A stretch of DNA of 64,000 nt from Physcomitrium patens. Taxonomy: Eukaryota > Streptophyta > Bryopsida > Funariales > Funariaceae. The stretch is from assembly GCF_000002425.4 (NCBI RefSeq), contig NC_037256.1, forward strand, positions 8,402,328 through 8,466,327. Direction: 5' to 3'. Position numbers and translations under genes: made by a program. This document shows, piece after piece, positions 46,435 through 57,747 of this stretch; position 1 is the first letter of the stretch; the number at the start of each line of letters is the position of its first letter. The notes below the pieces were generated by a model. It saw nothing but the letters and a program-made list of their open reading frames with translations. It was not told where the DNA came from and made no database searches.

Positions 46435-49200
46435 ATTGTGTGGTCAATGCACCGCTTCGATCTGCAACTACTTCAAATTATCCAATTTAGAATGCAGATT
46501 CAAATGTCATCAGCTTGAAAGCGGAACAGGCCAGCTGACGAGAGAACAAAATTGATTTGTAAAATTATTCTTCATGCACCAATATGGTGCATCTTCAGCC
46601 TTGAGGATAACGGAGCGCATGCGGTGCAACCAAATCAACCGATGGCTGAACAAGCATCGCACACTCCCTGCTCTATTTTAGATTCAATATCGAGTCGACA
46701 GGGAGTCGTAGCTCCATCAATTTCTTCCTTTGGAAACGGATCTCTGGTACCATCAAATCTGAGCTTGACGATCACTTGCATAACTGAGCCTATCCATGAC
46801 GGAGACTAAAATGTGTCCACATTCTGGCTTCGTAACCAGCCGTCGGACAAGGGAATGAAAGCATCTACACCTACATTGGCTCAGATTCATTCACTGTCAC
46901 TTGGATCTGCATTGAGCTCTACATCTGACTGTTTTCGAAAAGCTTCGCAAAAGTTGCTTCTAAATGAGAGGATACCAGCAAACTCGAAGTAAAAAACATC
47001 ATTTCAGATAAGACGTGGTCAGTTGGCTGTCACTACCGAGCTTTAACAGGTCAAAATCGATAAACATTGAGAAGCACACCTTGTGAAACCTCTCTCTCAT
47101 CAAAAGCACGAAGCAACAAAAATTAAAGATGTCTGCTAAAGATGACTGTTCCAATGCAACCAATAATCTAGCTTACACGACGTGCTTCGACAACCAGATT
47201 CTGGACCTGCAAAAATTCTGACGGAAACTGCGCATAGCCAGCTCTCTCATAACACACTATACAGAACAAATATGATCAACAATCGATCATAGCTACCGAC
47301 TGTTGCATCCTAAGGCAATGGAACAAAAGACCTATCCGGAATCCAACTCCTCTCAACTAGGCAGATTCAGAGAAGTACAGGTGGCCTAGCGAGATGGGAA
47401 GGGAGAGAGGTGGTCCTGAGGCGGCGGCGAAGGCACAGGAAGCCCACGTTCATGCACCCCATGTTTGATATATAATCCGAATAATACGGTTGTCTTTAAC
47501 TCCATAGGTCATACAGCGCTCGATTTATTACATCTGAACGCAATTCTCTTAGCCTTCCCGCATTCAGCTTTCAGGGTTGAATTCATAGTGGCAAACCTTA
47601 CCTAGCCTAGTCCACTCTTCATGCGTGCTTTCCTGGTTTGCGAAGTCGGTTGCAGAAGAACATCGTTGTTTCTTTACGGAAATATTGCGTGGTGTTTGAT
47701 GCGTAGTGGTGAGAAAAGTCACGTTGTCGTTAGAGGATCCAGATTCCTGATTCATCCGTCAAGAAGGTGCTGGAGTTTGGTCTACTCTGAAAAAATAGCT
47801 AAGTAGAGTAGTAGAACTGGATCATTTACACTATTTCTGTTGCACCGATATACAATAAGCTCCTTGCCAGACAGCGGCGTGTGCCTCATTTGTCGACTCT
47901 TGTGCATGAGCCAGCTCCCGGTTTACCATCAATGAGAGTGCCAGCTGATACAATAATCCTTGAGGGGAGATTGTGGCGAGATTCATCAAACACAACCCTA
48001 CTGTTCCACAATTGGAATATGTGCCATGATATTTGGCTTGATACCGAACCCCTATAAAGCAAGCCCACCGGCTCTGATGTACATTCTGAGATGAACCTTT
48101 ATAACCGAGTTCGGCATCAACGCAAAAAATAAACATTAACTTCGTGTGGAATTTCTTAATCAAGCTGCGCGGGAACCCAATGTGGCATTAATGAATGCAG
48201 TCGTCTCCTTCGGAATTCTCCGTGCCATTCCGTCAAAGACTAAGGATTCACATGCTCAATTGCTTCGAATGACCTCATCTTCCTAGCCTCATCACCTATA
48301 CCCAAGAGGAATTTTGAGAAGAACCCGGTAAGAACTCTCTTTAAAAGTCGATCGCTCTCACTCTCCCAACCAACACCCTGTAGCCCGATCTCGGTCGTTA
48401 TTGCCTGCCATTGACTCAAGATCGGGAAACAAAAAACACAAAAAAAACAAAACAAATATGGAGTGAAACAGCATACTTTCCCCTAGAGATTCGGCATTCG
48501 AGTCGGTCGAAATTGTTACTGGGTTAACCAGGCGGCGGCATGATTCGCGCATTCGAATCAGTTACATATGGTTCAAGTGGGGGAGGGGGGGTGATATGTT
48601 ATTGCGCACATTATGATAAAAAGCAGCGCATAAGAGCTGTAGATGAATAGAGAGCATTTGTGGTGCGCGGGATTTGCCGAAGCAATAGAGAGGCTTGGCA
48701 GGGAGTGAGCGTAGTGGGGCGGAGAATGAGGCTGGTGACGAGGGAGCTTTCCACGAGATTCTGAGTTCCCCCGAGCGGGACTCTACAAAACAAGGAGATT
48801 CTTCCTTCCTTCCCCTCCCGCGCTGTGGGAAGAATCTGTGGCGGTTCGCGTTCCTCCTGGGTTTGAGGCTCGATCTTGGCCCCCAAATATCAATCGGTCC
48901 AGGGCAGCAAGGCCTGGTATTAGCACTCGCACATGGAGCTCACGAAACTCATCTACGATGCCGGTTTGCTCCATTCAACAGTTCCCCCCCCCCATCCCAT
49001 AGCAATCCATGTATTTCATCCACATATATGCATCTACGTGTATTTCATCTATATGTATTTCATCCATATGTATTCATCCCGATCTCATCCCATTGCATCT
49101 TTTCCTTTCTTTCTTTATTTCTTCTTCTTCTTCTTTCCTTTATTTATTTGTATTCCTTCACTTTCCTTTGTGTTGTTGGCTCTATGGATTCCATAATATG
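46435..49200. other. Balanced-composition region upstream of the serine-rich gene, no gene model
   Basis: The first kilobase should hold the leader and promoter of the serine-rich gene; 47395-47460 has a GGCGGCGGCG-like GC-rich patch. From 47560 to 48560 several short minus-strand frames exist but none matches a family I know and none joins cleanly with splice sites. 48540-48990 is CpG-rich with a G-run at 48581-48590 and a C-run at 48985-48992, as in a promoter or CpG-rich gene start. A short tandem repeat of GTATTTCATC-TATAT type lies at 49010-49075. No gene can be supported. Confidence 0.4.
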
Positions 49201-49205
49201 GTTTG

Positions 49206-49521
49206 TGTTAAAGTAAGAATAAGATACTATTACCTTAAGTAAGTTGCTAATGGTCAAAAGATCGTAAAAGAATGAAGGTAAGTTACTAATGTCGCAACTA
49301 AGGTTTTAAATAATGGCTAGATTAAGATGAATTTGGGATTTATTTGGATGAAATAAAGATTGATGAAGATGATCATAAATGAAGCTCAATTGTAATAGAT
49401 ATAATCTCTTCTTATAAGTAAAGGATGTTGGAAGTGAGAGGCATTTCATTTCACAATTTTCTTATGTACAACATTTCTAATTTCTACTTACTTGTGTCTT
49501 AATTGTTGTATTTTTTTAATA
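49206..49521 (+). repeat. 5' LTR of the copia element
   Basis: Starts TGTTAAAGTAAGAATAAG, ends TTTTTTTAATA. Followed by non-coding DNA; TGATATTAGAAC at 49619-49630 resembles a mutated initiator-Met primer site but is 97 bases from the LTR, so this is uncertain. Confidence 0.92.
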
Positions 49522-49989
49522 GGTTATAGGCCCAAACACACTTTATTATGCCATTTTAGTAAATTGATGTCATTCTCTAGTGATTGCACTTGTGTGAAAT
49601 AGATCTTATGGTATTTATTGATATTAGAACTTGTAAGATCTAAACTTGTGTTTTGATATAAAGATGTGCTGATTTTGATCTTATAGATCTCTAACATTGC
49701 TTTGTGGATTCTTAACTCTTAAGATTGTGAGTTTAAGACCTTATAAAAAGACCTTGATAGTATCTTTTTGTATTATTACAATTGTTTTACTTATCTTATA
49801 TATATTGTAAAATAATTGATTTAAAAGAGTGAAAGATCTTGATAGTAAGATTCATTAGAATACACATACTTTTTAGAAGCTTCAAAACTTGAATTGAGAA
49901 TGTTTTGAGTGAGAAATTACTCAATTGTTTGCAAGAGGACATTTTGAGATTCTACTAGTGTAAAATTGTTTTGGTGATTTTGAACACAT

Positions 49990-50760
49990 AGAGACTCTTT
50001 TTCTTAATATTTTTTCATAGAATCTGTCTTGGATATAACTTCTAAAAAAGGTGAAGATTTAGAAGTAATTGAGAAGTTTAGAAGAGATAATTTTTACTAT
50101 TGAAAGGTCAAAATATAGCTTTTGTTAGTATCTTTGGACCTTTAGGATATTGTAGATGAAAGTGAAGAGCCTCCAAGCATACATGCAGATCCTAAGGAGA
50201 TGAAAGACTTCAAAAGACATGAAAAGGAGGCTTTTAGCATAATTGCCATCAATTTGAATAAAGCCAATTTTTTTCATATTATCTCTTGAAAAGGACCAAC
50301 GAAAGCATAGAAGACTCTTTACAATATATATGGGAGTGAGAACTTATCTAACATCATTTTCACAAGGAAGAAATTCTTCACTTGCAAGATAAAAGAAGAC
50401 AAAGACCTCATGGCTCATGTCAATAAGCTAAAGGTTCTTACAAGCTAACTAGTAATTATTGACAAGCTTTTAAAAGAGGGTAATATTGTCATGACCTTAT
50501 TTATGAGCCTTTTCAAGTCGTACAACTACTTCATTATGACATTGGAATCTATTAAATTAAACGAACTTAGAATAAACCACGTAACAATAAGACTTGCCTA
50601 TGAAGTCATTAAGAGAAAAGAAAAAGAGCTTCAAAGTAAAGATTCAACTCTCTTTTCAAGACAAGGCAAGAAAAGCTATTCTAATCATGTGGCAATGTGA
50701 GAACTTGCTTCATTTGTAAAAAATGAGGTCATTTTGTACAAAATTATTAGAAGGTAAAAA
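49990..50760 (+). pseudogene. gag of the copia element
   Basis: Broken frames include ADPKEMKDFKRHEKEAF, FTCKIKEDKDLMAHVN, MSLFKSYNYFIMTLES and AYEVIKRKEKELQSK, matching the copia gag (UBN2) family. A zinc-knuckle remnant follows near 50705-50750. At least five stops interrupt it. Confidence 0.75.
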
Positions 50761-50849
50761 ATAGAAATAGAAAAAGTGCATATAATATATATGAGTGATT
50801 TGAAGGAGATGATTTTTTATTCATAGCAAGTGAAGACACTTCCATGGCT

Positions 50850-51290
50850 GCCATATCCAAGTAGATTGTTGATTTAAATCCCACCAAGCACATGACTCCA
50901 TATAGATATTCATTTAACACTTTTGAAGAAATTTTGGCAACAAATATTTTTATGGAAGACAATGACATGGTATAAGCTATTGAAATGGGCTCTATTATAG
51001 TAGAGATTGTTGTGAGAAGAAAAATCAAGAAGATCAGATTAAAGGACATCTTATCTATACCTAAGATCAAGAAAAACCTTCTTTCAATGAATAAACTAGT
51101 TTCACATGGTTATAAGGTATAATTTAATAAGAATGGATGCTTTGTAAAGACATTGGATAGAAATGATATTACTAAGGGCTTTAGAAATTGCAACCTCTAC
51201 TTCATCAATTGTAAGAAGTTGAATAGAGTTGAAGTAGCCATATTTGATAAGTTTTCACATGATCAAGATAAATTTGGCATTTGGCATTAA
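50850..51290 (+). pseudogene. Protease and pre-integrase of the copia element
   Basis: IVDLNPTKHMTPYRYSF marks the protease; the active-site D-S-G-A reads DLNP, so it is lost. It is followed by KIKKNLLSMNKLVSHGYKV and then KLDRNDITKGF-like and NLYFIN, typical of the family. Confidence 0.75.
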
Positions 51291-52221
51291 AGCCTTGGTT
51301 ATTTAAATTTTAAGAGTATGAAAGAATTTCAATCCATGGTAAGTAGCTTGGATCTTAGATAATTATGCAATAATACCATGTCTCTTACTTATAAAGGTTA
51401 TATCTAAATTAAACAACAAAAAGCCTCATTTCTAAGTGAAGTTGGAACACATACAAATAAGTTGTTGGATATTATGCATTTGGATATTTGTAGACTAATA
51501 AAGATGCTATGAATAGGAAAAGCAAGGTACTTTATTACATTTATTGATGGTTTTTTAAATAAGATATGGAATTTTATCCTCAAATCCAAGAATGAGTGTT
51601 TTTTAAGGTCTAAGGAGTTTAAGGCACTTGTGGAAAATCAATGTGAGTTCAAGATCAAGGTATTGTATATGAACAATGGAGATGAATATCTATCAAATTA
51701 TTTTGATGATTTCTTGAAGATTCAAAGTATTGTAAGATAAATCTCTATTTCTTACTTTCCACAACAAAATAAAGTTATTGAAAGATCAAATCAAACTATT
51801 ATAAGGATAACAAGGAATATTCTACATGCTCAATATTTTGGATATAAGTTTTTGGCAAAAGCTATAGTGAATGCAATATATATAAGAAAAATGTGCCCTA
51901 CAAGTGCGCTCACATCAATGACTCTAGAAGAAACATAGAATAGAAAAAAATCTAGAATTTTATATATGAAGGCCTTTGGATGCATTTCTTATGGAAAGAT
52001 ATTAGATTGCATGGGATCCAAATTTGATGCAAAAGATACAAAATATGTATTTGTTGGATATTGTGAAGGTACGAAGGTATATAGACTAATATGTTTGGAT
52101 ATAAAGAGAATCATCAAAAGTCATGATGTTGAGTTTTTGGAGTATAAGAATGCTTGTGAATACTTAGAGATATATTTAAGTAGAAGTAATATTATGTTTA
52201 AGGACACGTCTTCAATTCTAA

Positions 52222-52255
<34 letters not shown>

Positions 52256-52268
52256 AAAAGAGATGTAA
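51291..52268 (+). pseudogene. Integrase of the copia element
   Basis: SLGYLNFKSMKEFQ belongs to the zinc-binding part. The core has LLDIMHLDI, KARYFITFIDGF, YMNNGDEYLSNYF and the later NGDEY/ERSNQT region (VIERSNQTIIRITRN). The C-terminal part MKAFGCISYGKI, DAKDTKYVFVGYCEGTK is open for 100 codons (51966-52268). A 31-base A run ends it. Confidence 0.85.
52223..52253 (+). repeat. (A)31 tract inside the copia coding region
   Basis: Thirty-one uninterrupted A residues between integrase and RT, read as a run of lysines. Probably an expanded microsatellite from an A-rich linker. Confidence 0.95.
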
Positions 52269-52279
52269 TTGATAAAGTT

Positions 52280-53100
52280 GTGAGATATAATACAAGATTA
52301 GTTAACAAAAGTTATTCACAAGTTACCAATGTTGATTTCAATGATACATTTGCTTTCATGGCCAAATTTATAACTATTAGAATCATTGTGGCAATTGGAC
52401 CAACAATGGACTTTGAAATGCATCAAATAGATGTGAAGATCACTTTTTTGAATGAAAAGTTGGAAAAAAACATTTGCATAGATCAACATCAACGATTTAT
52501 TGAAGAAGACAAAGAATACCTTGTTTGTAAGTTGAAAAAATCCTTGTATAGATAAAAATAATTATCAATGATATAATACCAACATATTGACACATTCTTT
52601 ATAAATGAGGGATTTGTAAGGAGTGAGGTTGATCATTTCTTATATATCATGCAATCAAATGAGTTCATATTGATTGTTATCCTTTATGTTGATGATTTAA
52701 TCATACTGAATAATATCATGAAGAAGATGGATTGGTTGAAGACAAAGTTAGAGAAGGAATATGAAATGAATGATTTGGAAGAGCTCTATCATTATTTAGA
52801 AGTAGAATTTGTAAGAGATCCTAGTAACAAGACCATTATAATAAGCCAAAGCAAGTACATTAAAGAAGTGTTGAAATAATTCAACATGAAAGAGTACAAG
52901 CCCATTAGAACATTTTTAGAGGCTAATTTGAAGTTGATAAAGCTCATGAATGAGGAATTTGCTGAAGTTGAAGATGAAATGAAAGATATTCCATACAAGG
53001 CAATAGTAGGCTCATTTATATATACAATGGTTGGCATAAAGATGGATCTTGCATATGCAATGAATGTTATAAGCTAACACATGTGAAAGATTGAACTAAT
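52280..53100 (+). pseudogene. Reverse transcriptase of the copia element
   Basis: VDFNDTFAFMAKFITIR, MHQIDVKITFLN, VCKLKKSLYR, then the catalytic YVDD in ILYVDDLIIL, KEYEMNDLEELYHYL, QSKYIKEVLK and VGSFIYTMVGIKMDLAYAM. Stops at about 52553 and 52877 and others break it. The catalytic YVDD is still intact. Confidence 0.9.
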
Positions 53101-53640
53101 CCATTGGACAACCATTAAAAGAATTATGAGATATTTGAAAGGCAATTTGAACTTCAAATTATATCTTAGAAGATATGATATTACATTGCATGATTATTGT
53201 GATGCAAATTGGACTGGAAATATAAATGATGAAAGCTAAACAACAAGATATATGTTCTTTGTTAGAATGAGAGCAATCTCATGGAAATACAAGAGACAAC
53301 CAACAATTATAAGATCCACAATAGAAGAGGAATAGATGGCAGTAATTCATAGTATAATGGAAGCAATTTGGCTAAGAAATGTTTAAGAAGACATTGAACT
53401 TATACAATCACAAGTAATTCTAATAAAGTGTGATAACCAAAGATGCCTTGTTTTTACAAAGAATCCAAAGTATCACTGAAGAATCAAGTACATTGACATT
53501 CAATACGACTTTATAAGAGAGAAGATTGAAATGGGAGTGATTGACATGAAATATTGTATAACAAAAGTCATGCTTGTTGATTTGCTAATAAGAGTATTAT
53601 TGAAGGATATGTATTAAAAGTTGATCAAGGCATTAGATTT
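53101..53640 (+). pseudogene. RNase H of the copia element
   Basis: HWTTIKRIMRYLKGN, LHDYCDANWTGN, AISWKYKRQPTI, STIEEE, CDNQRCLVFTKNPKYH and KYIDIQYDFIREKI follow family order: the D-E-D residues lie in CDAN, EEE and CDNQ. Several stops interrupt it. Confidence 0.85.
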
Positions 53641-53670
53641 AAAAGCCTTTGACCAATAGCAAAGTAGGAA

Positions 53671-53986
53671 TATTAAAGTAAAAATAAGATATTATTATCT
53701 TAAATAAGTTGTTAATAATTAAAGGATAGTAAAAAAATAAAGATAAGTTACTAATATGATAGCTAGGATTTCAAGTAGTGGCTATGTTAAGAAGAATCTA
53801 AGGTTTAATTGGATGAAGCAAAGATGGATGAAGATGATTATAGATAAAGTTTAATTATAATAGATATAAACTCTTCCTATAAGTAAAAGGTATTAGAAGT
53901 GAAAGGCATCTCATTTCATACTTCTCTTATATGCAACATTTTTAATATCTACTTACTTATCTCTTGCTTATTATATTTTTTGAATA
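53671..53986 (+). repeat. 3' LTR of the copia element
   Basis: Starts TATTAAAGTAAAAATAAG, ends TTTTTGAATA, same length as the partner; followed by target duplication GTTTG. Confidence 0.92.
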
Positions 53987-53991
53987 GTTTG

Positions 53992-54429
53992 TGTCTACCA
54001 TAGAACTAAGAAATAAGTCAATTCTAAACTTGTGTGTCATACAATATAATGTCACTTGATTGACCAAAATCTTATTAGTAGCAATCACTATAGATGTAAC
54101 ACACAAACCAAGAACTAGACAGAAGGATAAACGTTCATGACTCCTTATGATGAGATTCTTTATAACTAGATCTAGATATGATATCTAAAATCAAACACAT
54201 ATCTCAAATATCTACTATTTTTGTAGGATATATTTTTTTATATTAAAATTAAAGATGAAATAATAATATAAAAATTTCTAAATAATAGGCTCTCTTGCAT
54301 CACTATTGGTTGATACATCATTAGTATTGCAACTAGTTCTTATCTCTATATATGTAAGAACACTTTCTTGGATAGAAATCTGAGTCATTGATACATTCTT
54401 AGTTATTTTCTTAGGTATATTATTATGTG
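53992..54429. other. AT-rich spacer
   Basis: No gene or clear repeat seen. Confidence 0.4.
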
Positions 54430-55791
54430 GTAATATGACTATATAGTAAAAATTAAAAATATAGATATTATTATAGAAGAACCTAGTAGAAAGGTGTATT
54501 AATAAAATGAGGATAAATGATAGGAAGGTAGTTTAAATTTTAGTCTTAATATCTTTTGTAGAAGGGGCTTTTAGTTACTTTGTAGAAGCATAAATACCTC
54601 AAATTAAAGTAAATAAATTAAATAAATAATATAAATATCTTTAAGAAAGAATTAAAAATAGGTTTTAGAAAAATTACCTCAAATCACTAAAAATTGATAC
54701 CTCAAGAAGACCAATTATGAACTTAGGTCTAAATTAGACCTTGACGTACAAAATCACACACCTATGGCAATTCTAGGATTTTTTGTCAATTCAAGAATAG
54801 AATTTGAGAGTAAACTTAAAAAGAGATTTTTAAAAGTTAATTTTAAATCTTTTAGATTAACATTGAGGTTTTGAAGAATTTTTAAATTTAATGATGTATT
54901 TGATGGTTTTAGATTTTAGAAAATTAAAAATAAATTTATAAATTTGAAATTTTTTTGAATTTTGTAATATGTTTACAAGTGATAATTTGAAAGTTTATTA
55001 TTATGCTTATTATAAATGTGTGAAGAATTTGAGGTCAATCAAGTAATAAGATTAAAGAGTATGAGAGTTTTTTGTAGATTATGGTCTCAAATAATTGTAA
55101 TTTAAGATTAGTGAGAGATTTTATGATCCGTCAATATTTGTAAGTTTAATTGAAGCAAAAATTAGTAAGAACAATTAAGACATGAATACTTATGTACAAT
55201 ATAAATTTTGGAGTAATTGGATAGTTAAACAAGGAGAAATCTTTGTTGAAAGATCAATATTCTAGTTGGAGAAGAAAAATGACAAACAATTGAGAGATTT
55301 TGGTAATTTTTCTTATAATTGGTAAGTAAAATTCTTTTCAAAAACTATATGCTTATTAATTATTTATTATTTAAATTTTAGGTGAAATTTTAGTTAAGAT
55401 TTATGATTTGATTAATATTTTTGAGGTTTAAAATAATTATAGTAATAAATTAAAATTTATTTAAGATTTTTTTGGAATTATTTAGGATTTGATTAAAATT
55501 GGTTTAGAATTTAGGACTTAGTTAGGATTTAGGATATTACTAAGGTATTATTAGAATTGATCTAAGATTTAGAATTTAATTAAGATTTAGGATTTTTTTA
55601 GGATTTTAATAGGATTTCATTAGGATTAATCTAGAATTTAGAATTTGATTAAGATCTGATCAGGATTTGGAATTTCATTAAAATTTGACGTAAAATTTAA
55701 TTAAGATTCATTAAGATTTTAAATAAGATTTGACCTAAGATTTAGTTAAGATTCATTAGAATTTTAATTAGAATTTAATCTAAGCTTTGAT
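54430..55791 (+). repeat. First copy of a 1.3-kb direct repeat (truncated D-type LTR)
   Basis: It matches 56380-57480 in order: CTTTGTAG-n-CATAAATA, AATTGATA-C, ACACCTATGG-n-ATTCTAGGATT, GAATTTGAGAG-AAACTTAAAAA, then an irregular GGATTTGATTAAGATTT array (55440-55790). Since the second copy is the 5' LTR of element D, this is probably another LTR of the family, cut at its end by the solo LTR. Confidence 0.6.
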
Positions 55792-56335
55792 TGTCAAGGA
55801 CATGAAACTTGAAGAATTACAAGCTCAAAACAATCTTATGTTACTCAAAAAGATTAGATAATCACTCAAAGATGATATAATATTAAACTAGAATGACTAG
55901 TATCAAAGACAAGAAGACTAGAAAGTCTTGAAATAAGATTAAAGACTAGAAAGGCATTGACAAGAATGAAAAAGATTACACTCTTGTCTCTATATATACT
56001 ATCTAATTAGAAGTTATGTAGCAATGTTCTATAGAACCTCTAATATGTATTGACTTTGCAAGATATGTATTTTAACTTGCAAGGCAAGTTTTTTATATGT
56101 GTGCCACATAATTAGCTAGTTTCACAAGCTACCAATATGTATGATATGTGATTAACTTATTGATCAAATTTCTTACCTATCAATTAACTAAAAATACATA
56201 TAAAACGAAAATTGCATCTACAAAGCTTCAAAGAAGCTTTTTAGGAAGATATTATGAAATGAATCTATTTTTACCTAATTTTATCTAATTATATAGGTAA
56301 TTATTGAATTTAATATATATGTCTATTGTTGTGAT
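55792..56335 (-). repeat. Solo LTR of the A family, reverse orientation
   Basis: It aligns along its length with the reverse complement of the A LTRs: start TGTCAAGGACATGAAACTTG, then CTCTTGTCTCTATATATACT, ATGTTCTATAGAACCTCTAAT, TTGACTTTGCAAG, ACTTGCAAGGCAAGTTTTT, GCCACATAATTAGCTAG. There is no internal coding DNA on either side, so it is a solo LTR. Its right end is blurred (56326-56341) because it abuts the D LTR start. No clean target duplication. Confidence 0.75.
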
Positions 56336-57677
56336 GTAACATGGCTAATAAATGAAAGAAAAAAAAATACTATATTCTAGAAGATCTTATCTTAAAATAT
56401 TATAGCAAATTAGCTTAAAAATATAGATAATAGTTGAAAAGATAGTAAAATTAAAGGATGCTAATATTACCTTTTTGTAAAATAGCCTTCTAAATACTTT
56501 GTAGGGCCATAAATAAGATAAAATAAAATAGATTGAAAAAATGGATAATATAGATATGTGTAAGAAGGAAATAAGAGTAGATTTTAGCAAAATTTACTTC
56601 AAGAAGCTAAGAATTGATATCCAGAGAGGACGAGTTATTAACCTTAGTTGAAATCAAACCTCAAGGCACAAAACTGCATACCTATGGTGATTCTAGGATT
56701 CTTTGATAGATCAATAAGTAGAATTTGAGAGAAAACTTAAAAATAAGTTTTTTACTTATTGGTTTTATATTATTTGAATTAATATTGAGATTTTAAGAGA
56801 TTTTAAAAGTTAATGATATTTTTGGTAGGATTAGGATTTGAAAAATAAAAATTTGTTTACAAATTTGAGGGTTTCTTGAATTATGTAGTATATGTATAGG
56901 TGAAATTTGGAAAAATTTTTGGTGTATTAGTTGTAAATGGTTATTATTATCAAATAGTTAAATTGAAATATATGAAGGTTTTTGTAGGTTGAGGTCTCAA
57001 AAATTGGAGTTTGAAGGTCAGCAAGTACTTCTAATATCTTCAACAATTTATTAATTGGATTAAAGTAAATTTTTTTGTATAGATATTAGACTTGATTTCA
57101 AATTTTTAAGTAAATTTTAATATTTTTTTAATAAAATTTTTTTAAAAAATTTGGTTTGATTAATATTTGTTGAGGTTCTATTTTATTATAAGATTTGTTA
57201 AGAATTTGTTTAAGATCTAAAGTTTGATTAGAGTTTGGTTTAGAATTCGGTCTAGGATTTGATTAGGATTAAGATTTGTTTAGAATTTGGTTTAGAATTT
57301 GTTAAAGATTCATCTAAGATTTGTTTAGGATTTAGGATTTTTATTAGGAATTCATTAAGATTTGACCTGAGATTTGATTAAGATTCAATTAGGATTTCAA
57401 TTAGGATTTGATGTAAGATTTGGTTAAGATTTAATTAGGATTTCAATTAAGATTACTATAAATTTTATATTTTTAATATTTCTTTAGAATTCTTTTTATT
57501 TTTTGTGACTTATTTTAAGAGTATTTTGATAGATTAAAATTTGATTGGATTATTAGAGATTACTTAAAGTATATTTAAGGCTCTATTAGACTTAGTAGAA
57601 TTATTTTTGCATTATTTTTCACCTTCTATAGCTAGGTACTTGGTGCATTGTTAAGCAAGAATATATATAATATGACA
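56327..57677 (+). repeat. 5' LTR of element D
   Basis: Start TGTTGTGATGTAACAT differs at two of 16 bases from the C LTR start (read on C's coding strand). The end AAGCAAGAA-n-ATAATATGACA matches the C LTR end, preceded by CTTCTATAGCTAGG as in C. The middle (GGATTTGATT arrays 57180-57480) has no match in C. Length about 1.35 kb against 1.18 kb in C. Confidence 0.65.
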
Positions 57678-57747
57678 TATTTGATAAATTCGATGAAAAA
57701 AGCTTGAGGTGGAAGGTCTTTGGAATTGTTTTTGGTTTATTTGAATT

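Larger units (their letters stand above)
49206..53986 (+). mobile_element. Decayed Ty1/copia retrotransposon
   Basis: Two 316-bp LTRs (49206-49521 and 53671-53986) flank copia-type coding on the plus strand. Target duplication GTTTG is perfect (49201-49205, 53987-53991). Order is gag, protease, integrase, RT, RNase H, which is diagnostic of copia. The purine tract GCAAAGTAGGAA is just before the 3' LTR. The LTR ends are TG...TA and TA...TA, so terminal bases have mutated. Many stops show it is inactive. Confidence 0.93.

Noticed and set aside
48695..49216. 173-codon plus frame in the CpG-rich region
   Set aside because: It runs into low-complexity SFLSLFLLLLLSF from a TTC/TTT tract and has no family likeness.
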